Source: Neobacillus kokaensis
GTDB taxonomy: Bacteria > Bacillota > Bacilli > Bacillales > Cytobacillaceae
Length of the DNA stretch: 64,000 nt
Reading direction: 5' to 3'
Assembly: GCF_014656545.1 (NCBI RefSeq)
Contig: NZ_BNDS01000015.1
Location: forward strand, 1 to 64,000
The stretch's first letter is position 1, and each line of letters starts with the position of its first letter. The notes under the pieces are model-generated. The model had not been told where the DNA came from. It was given only the letters and a program-made list of their open reading frames with translations, and searched no databases. A program made the position numbers and the translations under genes. Positions 48,045 to 57,414 of the stretch are shown here, one piece after another.

Positions 48045-48260
48045 CTAATCTTCCCAAACATCATTCATTAAATCTTCAACCTCTCGCCGCAGCTTCTCTG
48101 TTTCCTCTTTTAAAACCTTAACTTTATTATCGCTGATTTTAACAACATCACCAACTGCTGCATTCCTTGGAAAGATAGATTTAGGAAAACGCTTTGTGTT
48201 TCCGTCAATTTCCACAACAGCAATTTTTCCTTCAAAACGGTCAATTATACCTTTAACCAA
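48045..48260 (-). CDS. DUF3006 family protein
   Basis: The 71-residue product (MVKGIIDRFEGKIAVVEIDGN) matches DUF3006, a small family that often follows ComEC/Rec2-like metallo-beta-lactamase genes. It abuts the preceding gene's stop directly, so it was the last gene of that operon. Function unknown. Confidence 0.75.
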   Translation of the reverse strand: MVKGIIDRFEGKIAVVEIDGNTKRFPKSIFPRNAAVGDVVKISDNKVKVLKEETEKLRREVEDLMNDVWED

Positions 48261-49370
48261 TTATTTCACCGTCTTTACACTTATTTTTGAACCATTGGTT
48301 GTAAAGATAATATGCCCACTCTGGTCAGTACGATATGTTTTTATCTTTTGTGCTTTTAGTCGATTCAATACAGTACTTGTTGGATGACCATAACGGTTCC
48401 CCTTTCCGACGCTGACTACAGCATATGTTGGTTTAACAGCCTTTAAGAAAGCTGCACTTGTTGAAGTTTTTGCCCCGTGGTGTCCAAGCTTTAAAACATC
48501 AGCTTTTAAGGCTTGCTTGGAGTTTATCATATCTTTCTCAGACCTTACCTCAGCGTCGCCAGTAAACAGGAATGATTTCTTGCCATATACAAGGCGTAGA
48601 ACGGCGCTCCAATTGTTTAAATCACTTTTGGATTGAGCAATAGCCTGACTCCTGCTGATATCCACTTGCTGCGAATGGAGACTGACTGTCCGATAGCCTT
48701 TTAGATTAAAGAACCTCGATAAATAGTTTGCCTGTCGAATGGAGGAACAAAATGAAATGGTCCGGGTCTGCTTTCTTTCCTCCCAGGAATGGAGAATCTT
48801 TTGAGCCAGTTCCTCTTTCATTTGGACCTGTAGCAATTCCTCTTCATCATATCGATTTCCTAACCACGTGATTTGCGAATTATCGGTATCATCATAGACC
48901 CCATAGTATTTAAACGGTGCCAGCCACTTCCGTTCAATCGCATCCAAGAAATCCAGCCAAAACGCCACGTTCCCATCGCAAATCGCATAGACATCTTTAT
49001 TGTCATTCGGATCTGGTGTTGCTGTTATTCCTAATAAGAAATTCGGTTTAAAGTAGTTTAACACCCGCTGATACATGTCAGCAGCGGCATGATGGAATTC
49101 ATCTATAATGATAAGATCAAATTCATCCGGGCGGAATTGCTCCAGATGTGTTTTCATACTTAATGTATAAATAGAAGCAAAAATAGCATCAACGTTGATC
49201 TCTTTTATTTTTCCATTGTATATCCCAAATCGTCGTTCAGGCATGATTTTCTTAAAAGACTCTTTTGCTTGATAGAGGATCTCTTCCCTGTGTGCGATAA
49301 ACAGTACCTTCTGAAAATTCTTCGAAAAGAAACCCGCTAGGTATGTTTTGCCCAAGCCCGTTGCCATCAC
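48261..49370 (-). CDS. Chimera: helicase core fused in frame to ComEC-like MBL C-terminus
   Basis: Residues 1 to about 240 carry superfamily 2 helicase motifs: ATGLGKT, IIIDEFHHAAAD and LLGITATP. Near residue 240 the sequence changes abruptly to a ComEC-like metallo-beta-lactamase C-terminus: AVLRLVYGKKSFLFTGDAE, DVLKLGHHGAKTST, GRYGHPT-like GNRYGHPTST and a final GHIIFTTNGS. Neither half is complete. The helicase lacks its later motifs and the MBL its N-terminal HxHxDH site. Its annotated GTG start is not a true start but a frameshift point from the gene at 49370-50089. A deletion between two once-separate genes explains this. Probably non-functional. Confidence 0.8.
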   Translation of the reverse strand: MMATGLGKTYLAGFFSKNFQKVLFIAHREEILYQAKESFKKIMPERRFGIYNGKIKEINVDAIFASIYTLSMKTHLEQFRPDEFDLIIIDEFHHAAADMYQRVLNYFKPNFLLGITATPDPNDNKDVYAICDGNVAFWLDFLDAIERKWLAPFKYYGVYDDTDNSQITWLGNRYDEEELLQVQMKEELAQKILHSWEERKQTRTISFCSSIRQANYLSRFFNLKGYRTVSLHSQQVDISRSQAIAQSKSDLNNWSAVLRLVYGKKSFLFTGDAEVRSEKDMINSKQALKADVLKLGHHGAKTSTSAAFLKAVKPTYAVVSVGKGNRYGHPTSTVLNRLKAQKIKTYRTDQSGHIIFTTNGSKISVKTVK

Positions 49371-50089
49371 TACAAGAGCCTTATTGTCTCTTCCTCTACC
49401 GTTTTATGAAGCTCCTCAAGTGCTTCTATTTGTGCAAATCTTGGGAGAATGTCACCATATTCTGCAGCCGACTCCTTAATTCTGTCAGGAATGTCCGGAG
49501 CCTTCCTATTCGAAGGTAACATAATTTCTAATTCTTCTTGCTCGCTCCATTTTTCCACCAAATTGGTATGCTTCTTATGGTACTCTTCATAATTTGCCTT
49601 GTACTCCTTCAGGTTTTCCGGATTAAGGGCAACGGTTTGATCAGCAAGAAACAGTTTAGAAAATTCCTCCAGCGCTTGATCAAATACCTCTTTCGCCTCG
49701 CTGATACCTATATTCCATTCAACCCCATGATTTAGGGCAGATTTTGAAAGATTGGAAGATCCAATGTACAAGACATCCTGTTCATTGTTCTTAAACATGT
49801 AGGCTTTTGGGTGAAAGGATGTGCCATTACTCTTCCACATCCGAATTCCAATCATGTCATCGATAGAGAGCAATGCTTCTAATGCTTCAGGCTGGGTAAT
49901 GTATAAGTAATCACCAGTACAAATCTTGATATCGGCCCCGTTTTGAGCTGCTTTCTTTAATGCATCCGCTATAAATTGGACACCGGATTTCATCACAAAA
50001 GAGGTTAACACACAAATGGTCGAAGCCCCTTCCATTTTCTCTAGCAAATGCTTCCCAAGTTCGGATGTAATTAATTGAACCTTAGTCAT
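49370..50089 (-). CDS. N-terminal PLD-like part of a broken helicase
   Basis: The 239-residue product has a phospholipase D-like motif (SFHPKAYMFK followed by LYIGSSNLSKSAL), common at the N-terminus of PLD-DEAD-DUF3427-type helicases. The last codons shift frame near 49383. The correct continuation would read NKALVVMATGLGKT into the next gene. It should be viewed as the 5' part of one disrupted gene. The ATG at 50089 overlaps the end of the pyrophosphohydrolase pseudogene by eight bases. Confidence 0.7.
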   Translation of the reverse strand: MTKVQLITSELGKHLLEKMEGASTICVLTSFVMKSGVQFIADALKKAAQNGADIKICTGDYLYITQPEALEALLSIDDMIGIRMWKSNGTSFHPKAYMFKNNEQDVLYIGSSNLSKSALNHGVEWNIGISEAKEVFDQALEEFSKLFLADQTVALNPENLKEYKANYEEYHKKHTNLVEKWSEQEELEIMLPSNRKAPDIPDRIKESAAEYGDILPRFAQIEALEELHKTVEEETIRLL

Positions 50090-50370
50090 CCTCGACCTAA
50101 ATTAAGTAGATTTTTTCCTTGAAGCCGCCGCGTTTTTCGGCCTTCCGCCGCCTAACTTTTTCTAGGTCCTCAAACGTTGCCCCATGGCAGCTCCTCCACC
50201 GCATCCTGATCATTATCGGTATTCATATATTCATTTAATTCTTCAAAGCTTTTAGTTTTTAGTTCTTTTATGTATTCATTATCATTTAGAATTTTGGTAG
50301 AAAACTTTTTACCAGTTGCTTCAATGATTTCAGGTATACGGTCGCGGACTAATTAGTTATGTATTGGCAT
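50082..50370 (-). pseudogene. Decayed MazG-type nucleotide pyrophosphohydrolase
   Basis: The gene has a perfect AGGAGG and ATG at 50370. It reads MPIHN, a stop, then LVRDRIPEIIEATGKKF and FEELNEYMNTDND-QDAVEEL. The end reads RRRKAEKRGGFKEKIYLI, a stop, then VEDD. This is the MazG-like/phosphoribosyl-ATP-type pyrophosphohydrolase often placed before the PLD-helicase gene. Internal deletion and stop codons inactivate it. Confidence 0.75.
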
Positions 50371-50442
50371 ATTAGGTTCCTCCTAAAAAATAAATAGTTA
50401 ATCTCATTATATCGAAAATGATGTTATGAAAAAGGTATGTAC

Positions 50443-50489
50443 TAAAAAAAGTGCCAGATCCCCCTTTATTAATTATGGGATCTGGCACT
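50443..50489 (-). terminator. Intrinsic terminator of the catabolic operon
   Basis: GTGCCAGATCCC and GGGATCTGGCAC form a thirteen-base-pair stem with a fourteen-base loop. On the minus strand it is followed by seven T. It lies about 55 bases after the amidohydrolase stop. Confidence 0.85.
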
Positions 50490-50543
50490 CACCTAAGTTA
50501 TGGCCTTTAAACAAATGGTTTGTAAACTTGACTTAACTTAATT

Positions 50544-52004
50544 TTATAGCACTTTGAAAGATGGATTAAATAATTCCTTCTCTGGCAGATGCTGATAATC
50601 TCTTTCCATATAACCAAGTCGCATCTTTTCAAAATAACGTTGACCTTTTTGCTGAATCCCATCAAGATCAATGTTTGGAATTTTTCTATCCTTCATAACT
50701 ATACGCCCATTGATTATAGAAAGCTTCACATCTCTTCCGGATCCACTCATAACCATCGTCCGAATTGGGTCTTCTATTGGACCCATGTGGAACCCATCCA
50801 GATTAATTGCAATAATATCTGCTTTTGCACCGGGAGCCAGTCGTCCTAGATCCTCTCTTCCCAAGAATTGCGCCCCCCCTAAAGTTGCAGCACGGTAAAA
50901 ATCAGCATAGGTAGAGTCTTTGACCTCACCTTCTAGGATTCGTGAAATCATGCTGCCTGATCGAATATTTTGGAACATATCCGGTGGGAATGTATCCGTC
51001 CCGAGAGCAAGATTAATACCACTCCTTTTATACCTGGCAAACGTTTCAAGGGCGGAACCATGCCGACCTATAACTAGAGGGCAGTGAATGATGGTTGTCT
51101 GAGTTTCCTTCAGTAATTTCAAATCATCACCTTCTCCGGTACTAACCCCGTTATAGCCTGCTACATAATGGCCATGTGGTATAGCAGTACCCTTCCCTAA
51201 AAAGCCCAAATCATAAAGGAAACGGATTGGGGTCTTGTGGTACCTACGTTGGATTTCGTTGTATTCAAATATCCCTTGTGCTGCATGCAGCTTAATCGGG
51301 CAGCCCAGTTCTTCGCTATATAGTTTTGTATTAATTAGATTTTCTGGTGTCTGTGTTTCAATTCGTTCCGGTGCAAGCATTCCACGAATCAACCCATCGT
51401 ATGCCCCATCAAAATTTTTTACGAATTCAACCGCACGCTCAAGGCCATCTTCTCCCTCTTTTTCGTTCCAGTATAATTCAATTTCTCCATTAGGTTTGAC
51501 AACTCTCATACCGGACTGGTAGCTCGGTCCCATATACATGCGGATTCCAAGCATTCCTGCATGATGGACAGCCGCAACCAATTCCTCGTAGGTTTCGGCC
51601 CAGCGTTTATAGAAAACGGATGTAATCGGCATGGCAGTTGTCACGCCGTGCATAATTAATTGCGTATACGCATATAAGGATTTGAATGCCTCTTCTTCTC
51701 CCGTCATCACTTCATGATGGCCCTTAAGAATATATTCTTCAGACCAAAGGAGATTCTTTGACTTTGCTGCATCTGCCTCCAAATGTATAATATCATGGTC
51801 AATATCCCCCAAAGCATTCAAATCAATAAAACCGGGGCTTACGACGGAATTCCCAGTATCAATGACCTGATCTACTTCCCCTTTATACTCACGACCAACG
51901 AATACGATGGTATCCCGTTCAAAAACCACTTCCCCGTCCTTGAGAATTACATGGTCCTGTCCATCAAATCCAATAACATATTTTCCTCTTACCTTTATTT
52001 TCAT
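50544..52004 (-). CDS. Amidohydrolase (TRZ/ATZ-like, metal-dependent)
   Basis: The 486-residue product has the amidohydrolase scaffold: N-terminal strand domain, VVSPGFIDLNALGD (in place of the usual HxH), KLHAAQG, IPHGHYVAGYNG, and ALGTDTFPPDM with the conserved Asp, ending with GRLAPGAKADIIAINLDG. These enzymes hydrolyse amides or deaminate rings using one or two metal ions. The first HxH is replaced by N-x-L-x-D, so metal binding may differ. It is the last gene of the catabolic cluster. The substrate is unknown. Confidence 0.85.
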   Translation of the reverse strand: MKIKVRGKYVIGFDGQDHVILKDGEVVFERDTIVFVGREYKGEVDQVIDTGNSVVSPGFIDLNALGDIDHDIIHLEADAAKSKNLLWSEEYILKGHHEVMTGEEEAFKSLYAYTQLIMHGVTTAMPITSVFYKRWAETYEELVAAVHHAGMLGIRMYMGPSYQSGMRVVKPNGEIELYWNEKEGEDGLERAVEFVKNFDGAYDGLIRGMLAPERIETQTPENLINTKLYSEELGCPIKLHAAQGIFEYNEIQRRYHKTPIRFLYDLGFLGKGTAIPHGHYVAGYNGVSTGEGDDLKLLKETQTTIIHCPLVIGRHGSALETFARYKRSGINLALGTDTFPPDMFQNIRSGSMISRILEGEVKDSTYADFYRAATLGGAQFLGREDLGRLAPGAKADIIAINLDGFHMGPIEDPIRTMVMSGSGRDVKLSIINGRIVMKDRKIPNIDLDGIQQKGQRYFEKMRLGYMERDYQHLPEKELFNPSFKVL

Positions 52005-52012
52005 CTTAATTT

Positions 52013-52167
52013 CCTATCTCCTCTACTGGTTATTAGGATTAAATCTTCTTTCATCCACATACGCCCTGGCATGTCCCTCCAGTATTTTTCCGTTATGAAT
52101 GGCTACGGAATGCGTCTTTGTTCATCCATGGTAATACCACACCATGAATTAACAGCAGGTCAATCAT
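52013..52167 (-). pseudogene. N-terminal remnant of a second amidohydrolase
   Basis: An ATG at 52167 with GGGAGGG upstream starts MIDLLLIHGVVLPWMNKDAF. A frameshift follows, and the next piece reads VAIHNGKILEGHARAYVDER. This is the typical opening of an amidohydrolase. The rest of the gene is missing. It occupies the space between the TIM-barrel genes and the amidohydrolase at 50544. Confidence 0.5.
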
Positions 52168-52253
52168 ATGTATTCCCTCCCCTTTGATACCAACTTTCCC
52201 GAAATAATCATTAATTCCTCCAATTTGTCCATATTATGGCACAAACCACCTGT

Positions 52254-53243
52254 TTAACAGGTGGTTTGATTTAGCCTTGTATCAGATCCAGTAATGTACC
52301 TGATAACAGTGTGTATTCGTTCATCAATATCTCCAACAAGGCTCTGTGGAGACTGGGACAGCGGCATTCCTTTTGAAACCCATGTCGCCACCTCAGCTAT
52401 TCCGATATCCGGATGTTCATCAAACCAACCTTCGTTCAAGAATGGTGTATCAAGTTCGGCGCGATGGATTTCCCCCCAATACCAAGCATTGGGGTCAGTT
52501 TCACCTATTCGAGCAATCAGTGCCGGCCAGTCGATGCACCCTTTACCCACAGGGCAGAGCAATCGGGAGTAGCCTCGGCCATTCCACAATAGGTGTGCAT
52601 CGTCAACGTGAACTTGATAAATGAGGCCCGCAAGACGGTCCGCTGCTGCGATTGGATCCTCCATTCGAACAATAAGATTCACGGGATCGAAAGCCACACC
52701 GAAACTATTGGGGTCTAGTCCCTCGAGTAGTCGGCGTACCTCCCAAGATGTGATTTCCTCGTGAGTCTTGATAAGTACACGTGCCCCCAACGAACGGAGG
52801 TCGGGTTCAAGTTGCTTCAAGAAGGAGGAGACTTCTGCCAATTGGGTGGACCAGGGTACAGAACGATTAAATCGATCTTCCTCCATACCAACAACCATCA
52901 TCACATTTGGTTGTCCGAGTTGGAGGGCTGCCTCCGTCAACTTAAGCAAACCTTTTGCAAGGTCCCCGTTCCCGACTTTCAATGCATCTGAAGATCGTTC
53001 AGGGCAATATGGATTATGCATTCCAAGCTGGAGTCCTAGCGTGATGCCTGATTCCTGTGCGACTTGCCGAATGTCTTCCAATTCCAACTTATCCAATGTC
53101 GGGCTGGCATTGAGCGCGGTACCAATAAAGGAACCTTTCAATCCGTGATAGCCTGCTTTCTGAACCGAATCCCGTACATCAAAGGATGAACCACAGAGAT
53201 CCTTCGCGAAGATTCCAACTCTCTTTGGTAACTTATCAAGCAT
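52254..53243 (-). CDS. Sugar phosphate isomerase/epimerase-like TIM barrel 1
   Basis: The ATG at 53243 has GGGGAGATAAGG upstream and is sixteen bases after the preceding gene. An upstream in-frame extension overlaps that gene and is rejected. The product of about 330 residues is an AP-endonuclease-2/xylose-isomerase-like barrel. LIKTHEEIT, GVAFDPVN, YQVHVDDAHL and YWGEIH correspond to metal ligands of the family, but some are altered relative to its paralog (FDPVN for FDTGN). Role is likely carbohydrate conversion. Substrate unknown. Confidence 0.8.
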   Translation of the reverse strand: MLDKLPKRVGIFAKDLCGSSFDVRDSVQKAGYHGLKGSFIGTALNASPTLDKLELEDIRQVAQESGITLGLQLGMHNPYCPERSSDALKVGNGDLAKGLLKLTEAALQLGQPNVMMVVGMEEDRFNRSVPWSTQLAEVSSFLKQLEPDLRSLGARVLIKTHEEITSWEVRRLLEGLDPNSFGVAFDPVNLIVRMEDPIAAADRLAGLIYQVHVDDAHLLWNGRGYSRLLCPVGKGCIDWPALIARIGETDPNAWYWGEIHRAELDTPFLNEGWFDEHPDIGIAEVATWVSKGMPLSQSPQSLVGDIDERIHTVIRYITGSDTRLNQTTC

Positions 53244-53259
53244 GGGCCTTATCTCCCCT

Positions 53260-54318
53260 TCAAATACCAAGCTCCTGACAGATATTTTCAAGATGTTGTT
53301 TTGAATACTCAATACACTGGAGAGCTTCGGGGTACTCAAAAGGCTCCGTGTTATGCTGCTTCCAAGGCTTAACCATCCCCTTACGGATGCGTTCAGTGTA
53401 GTCACGAACGAGTTCAACATATGCTGCAAATTCTTCTCGTGATAGGTCGGGATGACCTGCGATCCATTCCGGGTTATAAAGTTCTATAAAATGCGGCTCC
53501 CCTCTAACTGCTCCCAATCGTGGAGGATCACATTCAATTGTTAAGTTAAGGTCAGGACGATATTTATTTAGCTCAGAAAGTATCGCAGTAAAATCGACAA
53601 GACCTGATCCTATCATACGAGATTGGTAATATGCACCATCTTCCAAAAGTTCAACATATGCATCCTTTAGGTGTGTTTGACGGACGTATGGAGCAATGCG
53701 TTTGGCGGCAAAGACCGGATGTTCACCGCGTATATGGATGTTACCCGTATCAAAGACAACTCCTACAACATCCTCACCGATAGCCTCGATAAGGCGGAGA
53801 ATTTCAAATGTCGTAATTTCCTCGTGTGTTTCAAAGTTCAAATGAATCCCGAGATCCAAAGCAATGGGCTTAAGCTTCAACATGAAACGCCGAGTGGCCT
53901 CAAGTTGGTCTTCCCAGGAAACATCAGTTCTGAAGCGGTCTGTTGTGAATCTCCCTCTGTATTGCTGCTTAATCCCTGCGGTGGAAATCCAAAGTTCTCT
54001 AATATCGAATTCTGCACATGCCTCCATCATTCTACGAAAACCGAGCAGTGTATCCCCGTCACCGACATCTCGGACCTCCGGTGTTTCAGGAAGTGCATAG
54101 GGATTAACCTTTCCAAGACCTGCTTCAAGATAGAGTCCGAGCTCGTCTGCACGTTGGCGTACCTCACGTATTATCCCTTTGTCGAGTTTCGGACTTATAT
54201 CCAGGATAGTTCGGAAAAACACCCCTTCCATTCCTAGGCTTTTGGCATGATTGAGGATGCCTATCGGTCCTCTAAATTTTGCCTCAGGGATTTTTCTACC
54301 ATCGATTCCAATACGCAT
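53260..54318 (-). CDS. Sugar phosphate isomerase/epimerase-like TIM barrel 2
   Basis: The 352-residue product is a xylose-isomerase-like TIM barrel with likely metal ligands in NFETHEEIT, VVFDTGNIH, RQTHLKDAY and LTIECDPP. Start at 54318 has GAGGAAG upstream. It is paralogous to the gene at 52254 (shared NPY, THEEIT-E--RL, V-FD--N). It isomerises or epimerises a sugar-like compound. In the operon it lies between the ABC transporter and the amidohydrolase, so it acts on the imported substrate or its product. Confidence 0.85.
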   Translation of the reverse strand: MRIGIDGRKIPEAKFRGPIGILNHAKSLGMEGVFFRTILDISPKLDKGIIREVRQRADELGLYLEAGLGKVNPYALPETPEVRDVGDGDTLLGFRRMMEACAEFDIRELWISTAGIKQQYRGRFTTDRFRTDVSWEDQLEATRRFMLKLKPIALDLGIHLNFETHEEITTFEILRLIEAIGEDVVGVVFDTGNIHIRGEHPVFAAKRIAPYVRQTHLKDAYVELLEDGAYYQSRMIGSGLVDFTAILSELNKYRPDLNLTIECDPPRLGAVRGEPHFIELYNPEWIAGHPDLSREEFAAYVELVRDYTERIRKGMVKPWKQHNTEPFEYPEALQCIEYSKQHLENICQELGI

Positions 54319-54517
54319 AGATTTAACTTCCTCTCTTTTAAGGGATTTCCTGTTTATTCAGTTTTTTCCGACAATTTTAACTAACCCATGTTAATTTGTT
54401 GACGATCCAAATTCTTTTTATTTATCATGACGGGGTATAACGTTTTGACTAAAGAAAACCTACATATCCGAATATTATCATCTATAAAACTTGCATAAAT
54501 TCCCGATTTTAAGGCTG
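54319..54517. other. Short spacer between operon genes
   Basis: About 200 bases between the ABC ATPase and the TIM-barrel genes. No open frame or hairpin supported; it may hold a processing site or internal promoter. Confidence 0.3.
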
Positions 54518-55489
54518 CTATAAAGTTACATTTAGTAACTCATCAGCTCTAGTACATGAGCAGAAATGACTATTTCCAAAATCCTTGAGTTCTAAATCTT
54601 GCCCTACACATTTTTCTTGAGCGTACAAACATCGTTTTGCAAACCTGCAACCTGGTTCAGGATTAATAGGACTTGTAATTTCTCCAATAAGTTTTACTCG
54701 CTTCATCTTTTGGTGTATGTTTGGAACTGGTATTGCAGAAAGCAATGCTTGTGTATAGGGATGAATCGTCTTTTTAAACAATTCATCAGATTCTGCACCT
54801 TCAACAAGTTGGCCAAGATACATTACTGCTATCTTGTCTGAAAAATATTTTACGACAGATAAATCATGGGTAATAAATAGATAAGTCAGACCATATTCAG
54901 CCTGAAGGTCCTTAAGCAGATTCAGAACCTGAGCCTGAATAGAAACATCCAAAGAAGATACTGGTTCATCGCAAACAATAAACTGTGGGTTCAAGGAAAG
55001 TGCCCTTGCTATTCCAACACGCTGCCTGCGTCCTCCATCGAGTTCGTGGGGATAGGAATTTATAAATCTTTTACTCAATCCAACAACATCCATTAAACGT
55101 CTTACTTCGGAATCAAGTTCAGCCCTGCGTTTTACTTTTTTATAGATTAAAAGCGGTTCTCCAATGATTTCACCAATGGTCATCCTCGGATTTAGAGACG
55201 CAAACGGGTCTTGAAAAATAATCTGTAGTTCTTTTCGCAAGTTATGAATCTGTGCTTTATTCATTTTACAAATGTCTTGCCCGTTGAAGAGAATTTCCCC
55301 GCTTGTCGCCTGATGAAGCCCTAGTATTAAGCGGCCTATTGTTGATTTCCCACAACCAGATTCTCCTACAAGCCCTAAAGTTTGCCCGCGTTTAATACTG
55401 AAAGAGACATCATCAACAGCATGAAGAGTTCCATTTTTTGATTTAAAGTGCTTTTTAAGGTTCCTAACCTCCAGAATATTATCTACCAT
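54518..55489 (-). CDS. Oligopeptide/dipeptide ABC transporter ATPase (OppF/DppF type)
   Basis: The 323-residue ATPase has Walker [10 protein letters not shown], Walker [13 protein letters not shown] and the H-loop THDLSVV. The C-terminal Cys motif ([14 protein letters not shown]) of Opp/Dpp ATPases is present. The ABC signature reads [12 protein letters not shown], with D in place of the usual S (LSGGQ). It overlaps the preceding ATPase gene by one base (TAATG). It pairs with the ATPase at 55489 to power the importer. Confidence 0.9.
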   Translation of the reverse strand: MVDNILEVRNLKKHFKSKNGTLHAVDDVSFSIKRGQTLGLVGESGCGKSTIGRLILGLHQATSGEILFNGQDICKMNKAQIHNLRKELQIIFQDPFASLNPRMTIGEIIGEPLLIYKKVKRRAELDSEVRRLMDVVGLSKRFINSYPHELDGGRRQRVGIARALSLNPQFIVCDEPVSSLDVSIQAQVLNLLKDLQAEYGLTYLFITHDLSVVKYFSDKIAVMYLGQLVEGAESDELFKKTIHPYTQALLSAIPVPNIHQKMKRVKLIGEITSPINPEPGCRFAKRCLYAQEKCVGQDLELKDFGNSHFCSCTRADELLNVTL

Positions 55490-56493
55490 TATTTAACTTC
55501 CTCCATCAACTCAGTAGACTCGAACTTGCCCTCGTGAATAAAACATTTCACTATATGAGTTCCTTTAACATTCGTCATGGCCGGTTGTATTTTTGTACAG
55601 GCTTCAATCGCGTGCGGGCAACGCGGATGGAATTTACAACCAGACGGCAAGTTGGTGGGATCCGGCATCTGCCCTTTTATCGGCTTTAATCTATCAACCT
55701 TTTCATCCAGCTGAGGAATAGATCTAAAAAGGCCTACAGTATACGGATGTTTTGGATTTTCAAACACTTCTTCAACCGTTCCGATTTCCACAATTTCACC
55801 TGCATACATTATTGCGACTCTGTCACAAACCTGAGCAACGACACCGAGGTCATGCGTAATGAGAAGAAGCGAAGTGTTGAACTTTACTTTCAGATCGTTC
55901 ATCAATTCCAGCACCTGTGCTTGAATAGTTACGTCAAGTGCTGTAGTTGGTTCATCCGCCAAAATAAGTTGTGGTGAACAAGCGATACTCATAGCGATGA
56001 CTACGCGTTGCTTCATTCCCCCTGAAAATTGATGTGGATATTCATCATACCGTTCCTTAGGAATACCGACCGTTTCTAACATTTCAGCAGCCTTTTGCTG
56101 CGCTTCGGATTTACTGCATTTCTCATGCAGATATATTACTTCCGCAATTTGGTCACCAACGGAATAAACAGGATTAAGGCTAGTCATAGGATCTTGAAAT
56201 ATCATAGATATTTTGTTTCCTCTGATATGACGAAGAAAATCCTTTTTTGCTTTAAGAAGGTCTTCACCTTCAAATAAAATTTCACCGCTAGTTGTTTTGC
56301 CTGGAGGGTCAGCAACAAGCTGTAAAATGCTGAGAGCTGTTGTTGACTTACCTGCCCCTGTCTCCCCCACCAGACCAAGGCTTTCTCCGGAATTTAAACT
56401 CAAATCAAGGGAGTTAACTGCATAAACAATTTCATCATCAGTTCTATACTCAACATTAAGATTCCTAATTTCAAGTAGTTTTCTATCAGTCAT
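55489..56493 (-). CDS. Oligopeptide/dipeptide ABC transporter ATPase (OppD/DppD type)
   Basis: The 334-residue ATPase has Walker [10 protein letters not shown], signature [12 protein letters not shown], Walker [13 protein letters not shown] and the C-terminal [14 protein letters not shown]. The ATG at 56493 follows AGGAGG. It is the D-type partner of the next gene and the permeases at 56503 and 57415. It lies in the order binding protein, permease, permease, ATPase, ATPase. Confidence 0.9.
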   Translation of the reverse strand: MTDRKLLEIRNLNVEYRTDDEIVYAVNSLDLSLNSGESLGLVGETGAGKSTTALSILQLVADPPGKTTSGEILFEGEDLLKAKKDFLRHIRGNKISMIFQDPMTSLNPVYSVGDQIAEVIYLHEKCSKSEAQQKAAEMLETVGIPKERYDEYPHQFSGGMKQRVVIAMSIACSPQLILADEPTTALDVTIQAQVLELMNDLKVKFNTSLLLITHDLGVVAQVCDRVAIMYAGEIVEIGTVEEVFENPKHPYTVGLFRSIPQLDEKVDRLKPIKGQMPDPTNLPSGCKFHPRCPHAIEACTKIQPAMTNVKGTHIVKCFIHEGKFESTELMEEVK

Positions 56494-56502
56494 AGTAGCC
56501 TC

Positions 56503-57411
56503 CTAATTTTTCAATTTAGGGTCCAATGCGTCACGCAGTCCATCCCCAAGTAGATTGAGAGAAAGAATGGTTAACATAATCGCTATGCCAGGGAAAGCGC
56601 AAATCCACCATGCATATCGTATATACTGCCGTCCACCACTAAGCATGGCTCCCCATTCCGGAGCAGGGGGTTGAATACCAAGACCGATAAAGCTTAAGGC
56701 GGCAATTTCTAATATCGAACCAGCGATACACAAAGTTGCTTGAACAATTACTGGAGCCATGGAATTGGGAATGATGTGTTTAAAAATAATTCGTACACCA
56801 TTTGCACCAATCGCTCTTGCAGCTTCAATAAACTCTTCATTACGAATGGACAGAACAGAGGCTCTTACGATTCTAGCGAATGGAGGTATATTTGCTATAC
56901 TTATAGCAATCAATAAATTCCTTAAACTTGGGCCAAGTGCCGCTACAATTGCAATAGATAATAAAATACCAGGGATGGCAAGAAAAATATCCATAATCCG
57001 CATAATAAAATTATCGACTCTTTTACTTCCATATCCGGAAATGGCTCCTATTAAGCCACCTACAACGGTAGCAATTAGAATGGTTGTAAACGCTATCGGA
57101 ATTGAAATTCTCGCTCCATGAACAATTCTTGCAAGAATATCTCTCCCCAATTCATCAGTCCCAAGCCAATGTTTTGCTGATGGTGGCTGCAGCCTCTCTG
57201 CGGCATTTTGCTGAATTACTACTGTGTTATAATCAAATAAAACATTTGCAAAAGCAGCCGTTAGACCGATAAAAGATAATATGATTAAGCCAGCAACTGC
57301 CAGTTTATTTTTCTTTAGGCGTTTCCAGATAGAAACTAACTGGGACTTTTTTTTCTTTTCCGGTAATATTTCAGAGCCTTGGTTCTTACTAGGTATTATT
57401 GTTGTATTCAT
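56503..57411 (-). CDS. ABC permease, DppC type
   Basis: The 302-residue permease has about six membrane segments and an N-terminal cytoplasmic extension. The EAARAIGANGVRIIFKHIIPNS region is the EAA motif that contacts the ATPases, and AVAGLIILSFIGL starts the first helix. It follows DppB by three bases. It builds the transmembrane channel with the permease at 57415. Confidence 0.9.
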   Translation of the reverse strand: MNTTIIPSKNQGSEILPEKKKKSQLVSIWKRLKKNKLAVAGLIILSFIGLTAAFANVLFDYNTVVIQQNAAERLQPPSAKHWLGTDELGRDILARIVHGARISIPIAFTTILIATVVGGLIGAISGYGSKRVDNFIMRIMDIFLAIPGILLSIAIVAALGPSLRNLLIAISIANIPPFARIVRASVLSIRNEEFIEAARAIGANGVRIIFKHIIPNSMAPVIVQATLCIAGSILEIAALSFIGLGIQPPAPEWGAMLSGGRQYIRYAWWICAFPGIAIMLTILSLNLLGDGLRDALDPKLKN

Positions 57412-57414
57412 CCT

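Noticed and set aside
52254..53429. Longer N-terminal form of TIM barrel 1 starting at 53429
   Set aside because: The extra 62 residues overlap the preceding gene out of frame and do not match the family; the ATG at 53243 has a ribosome site.
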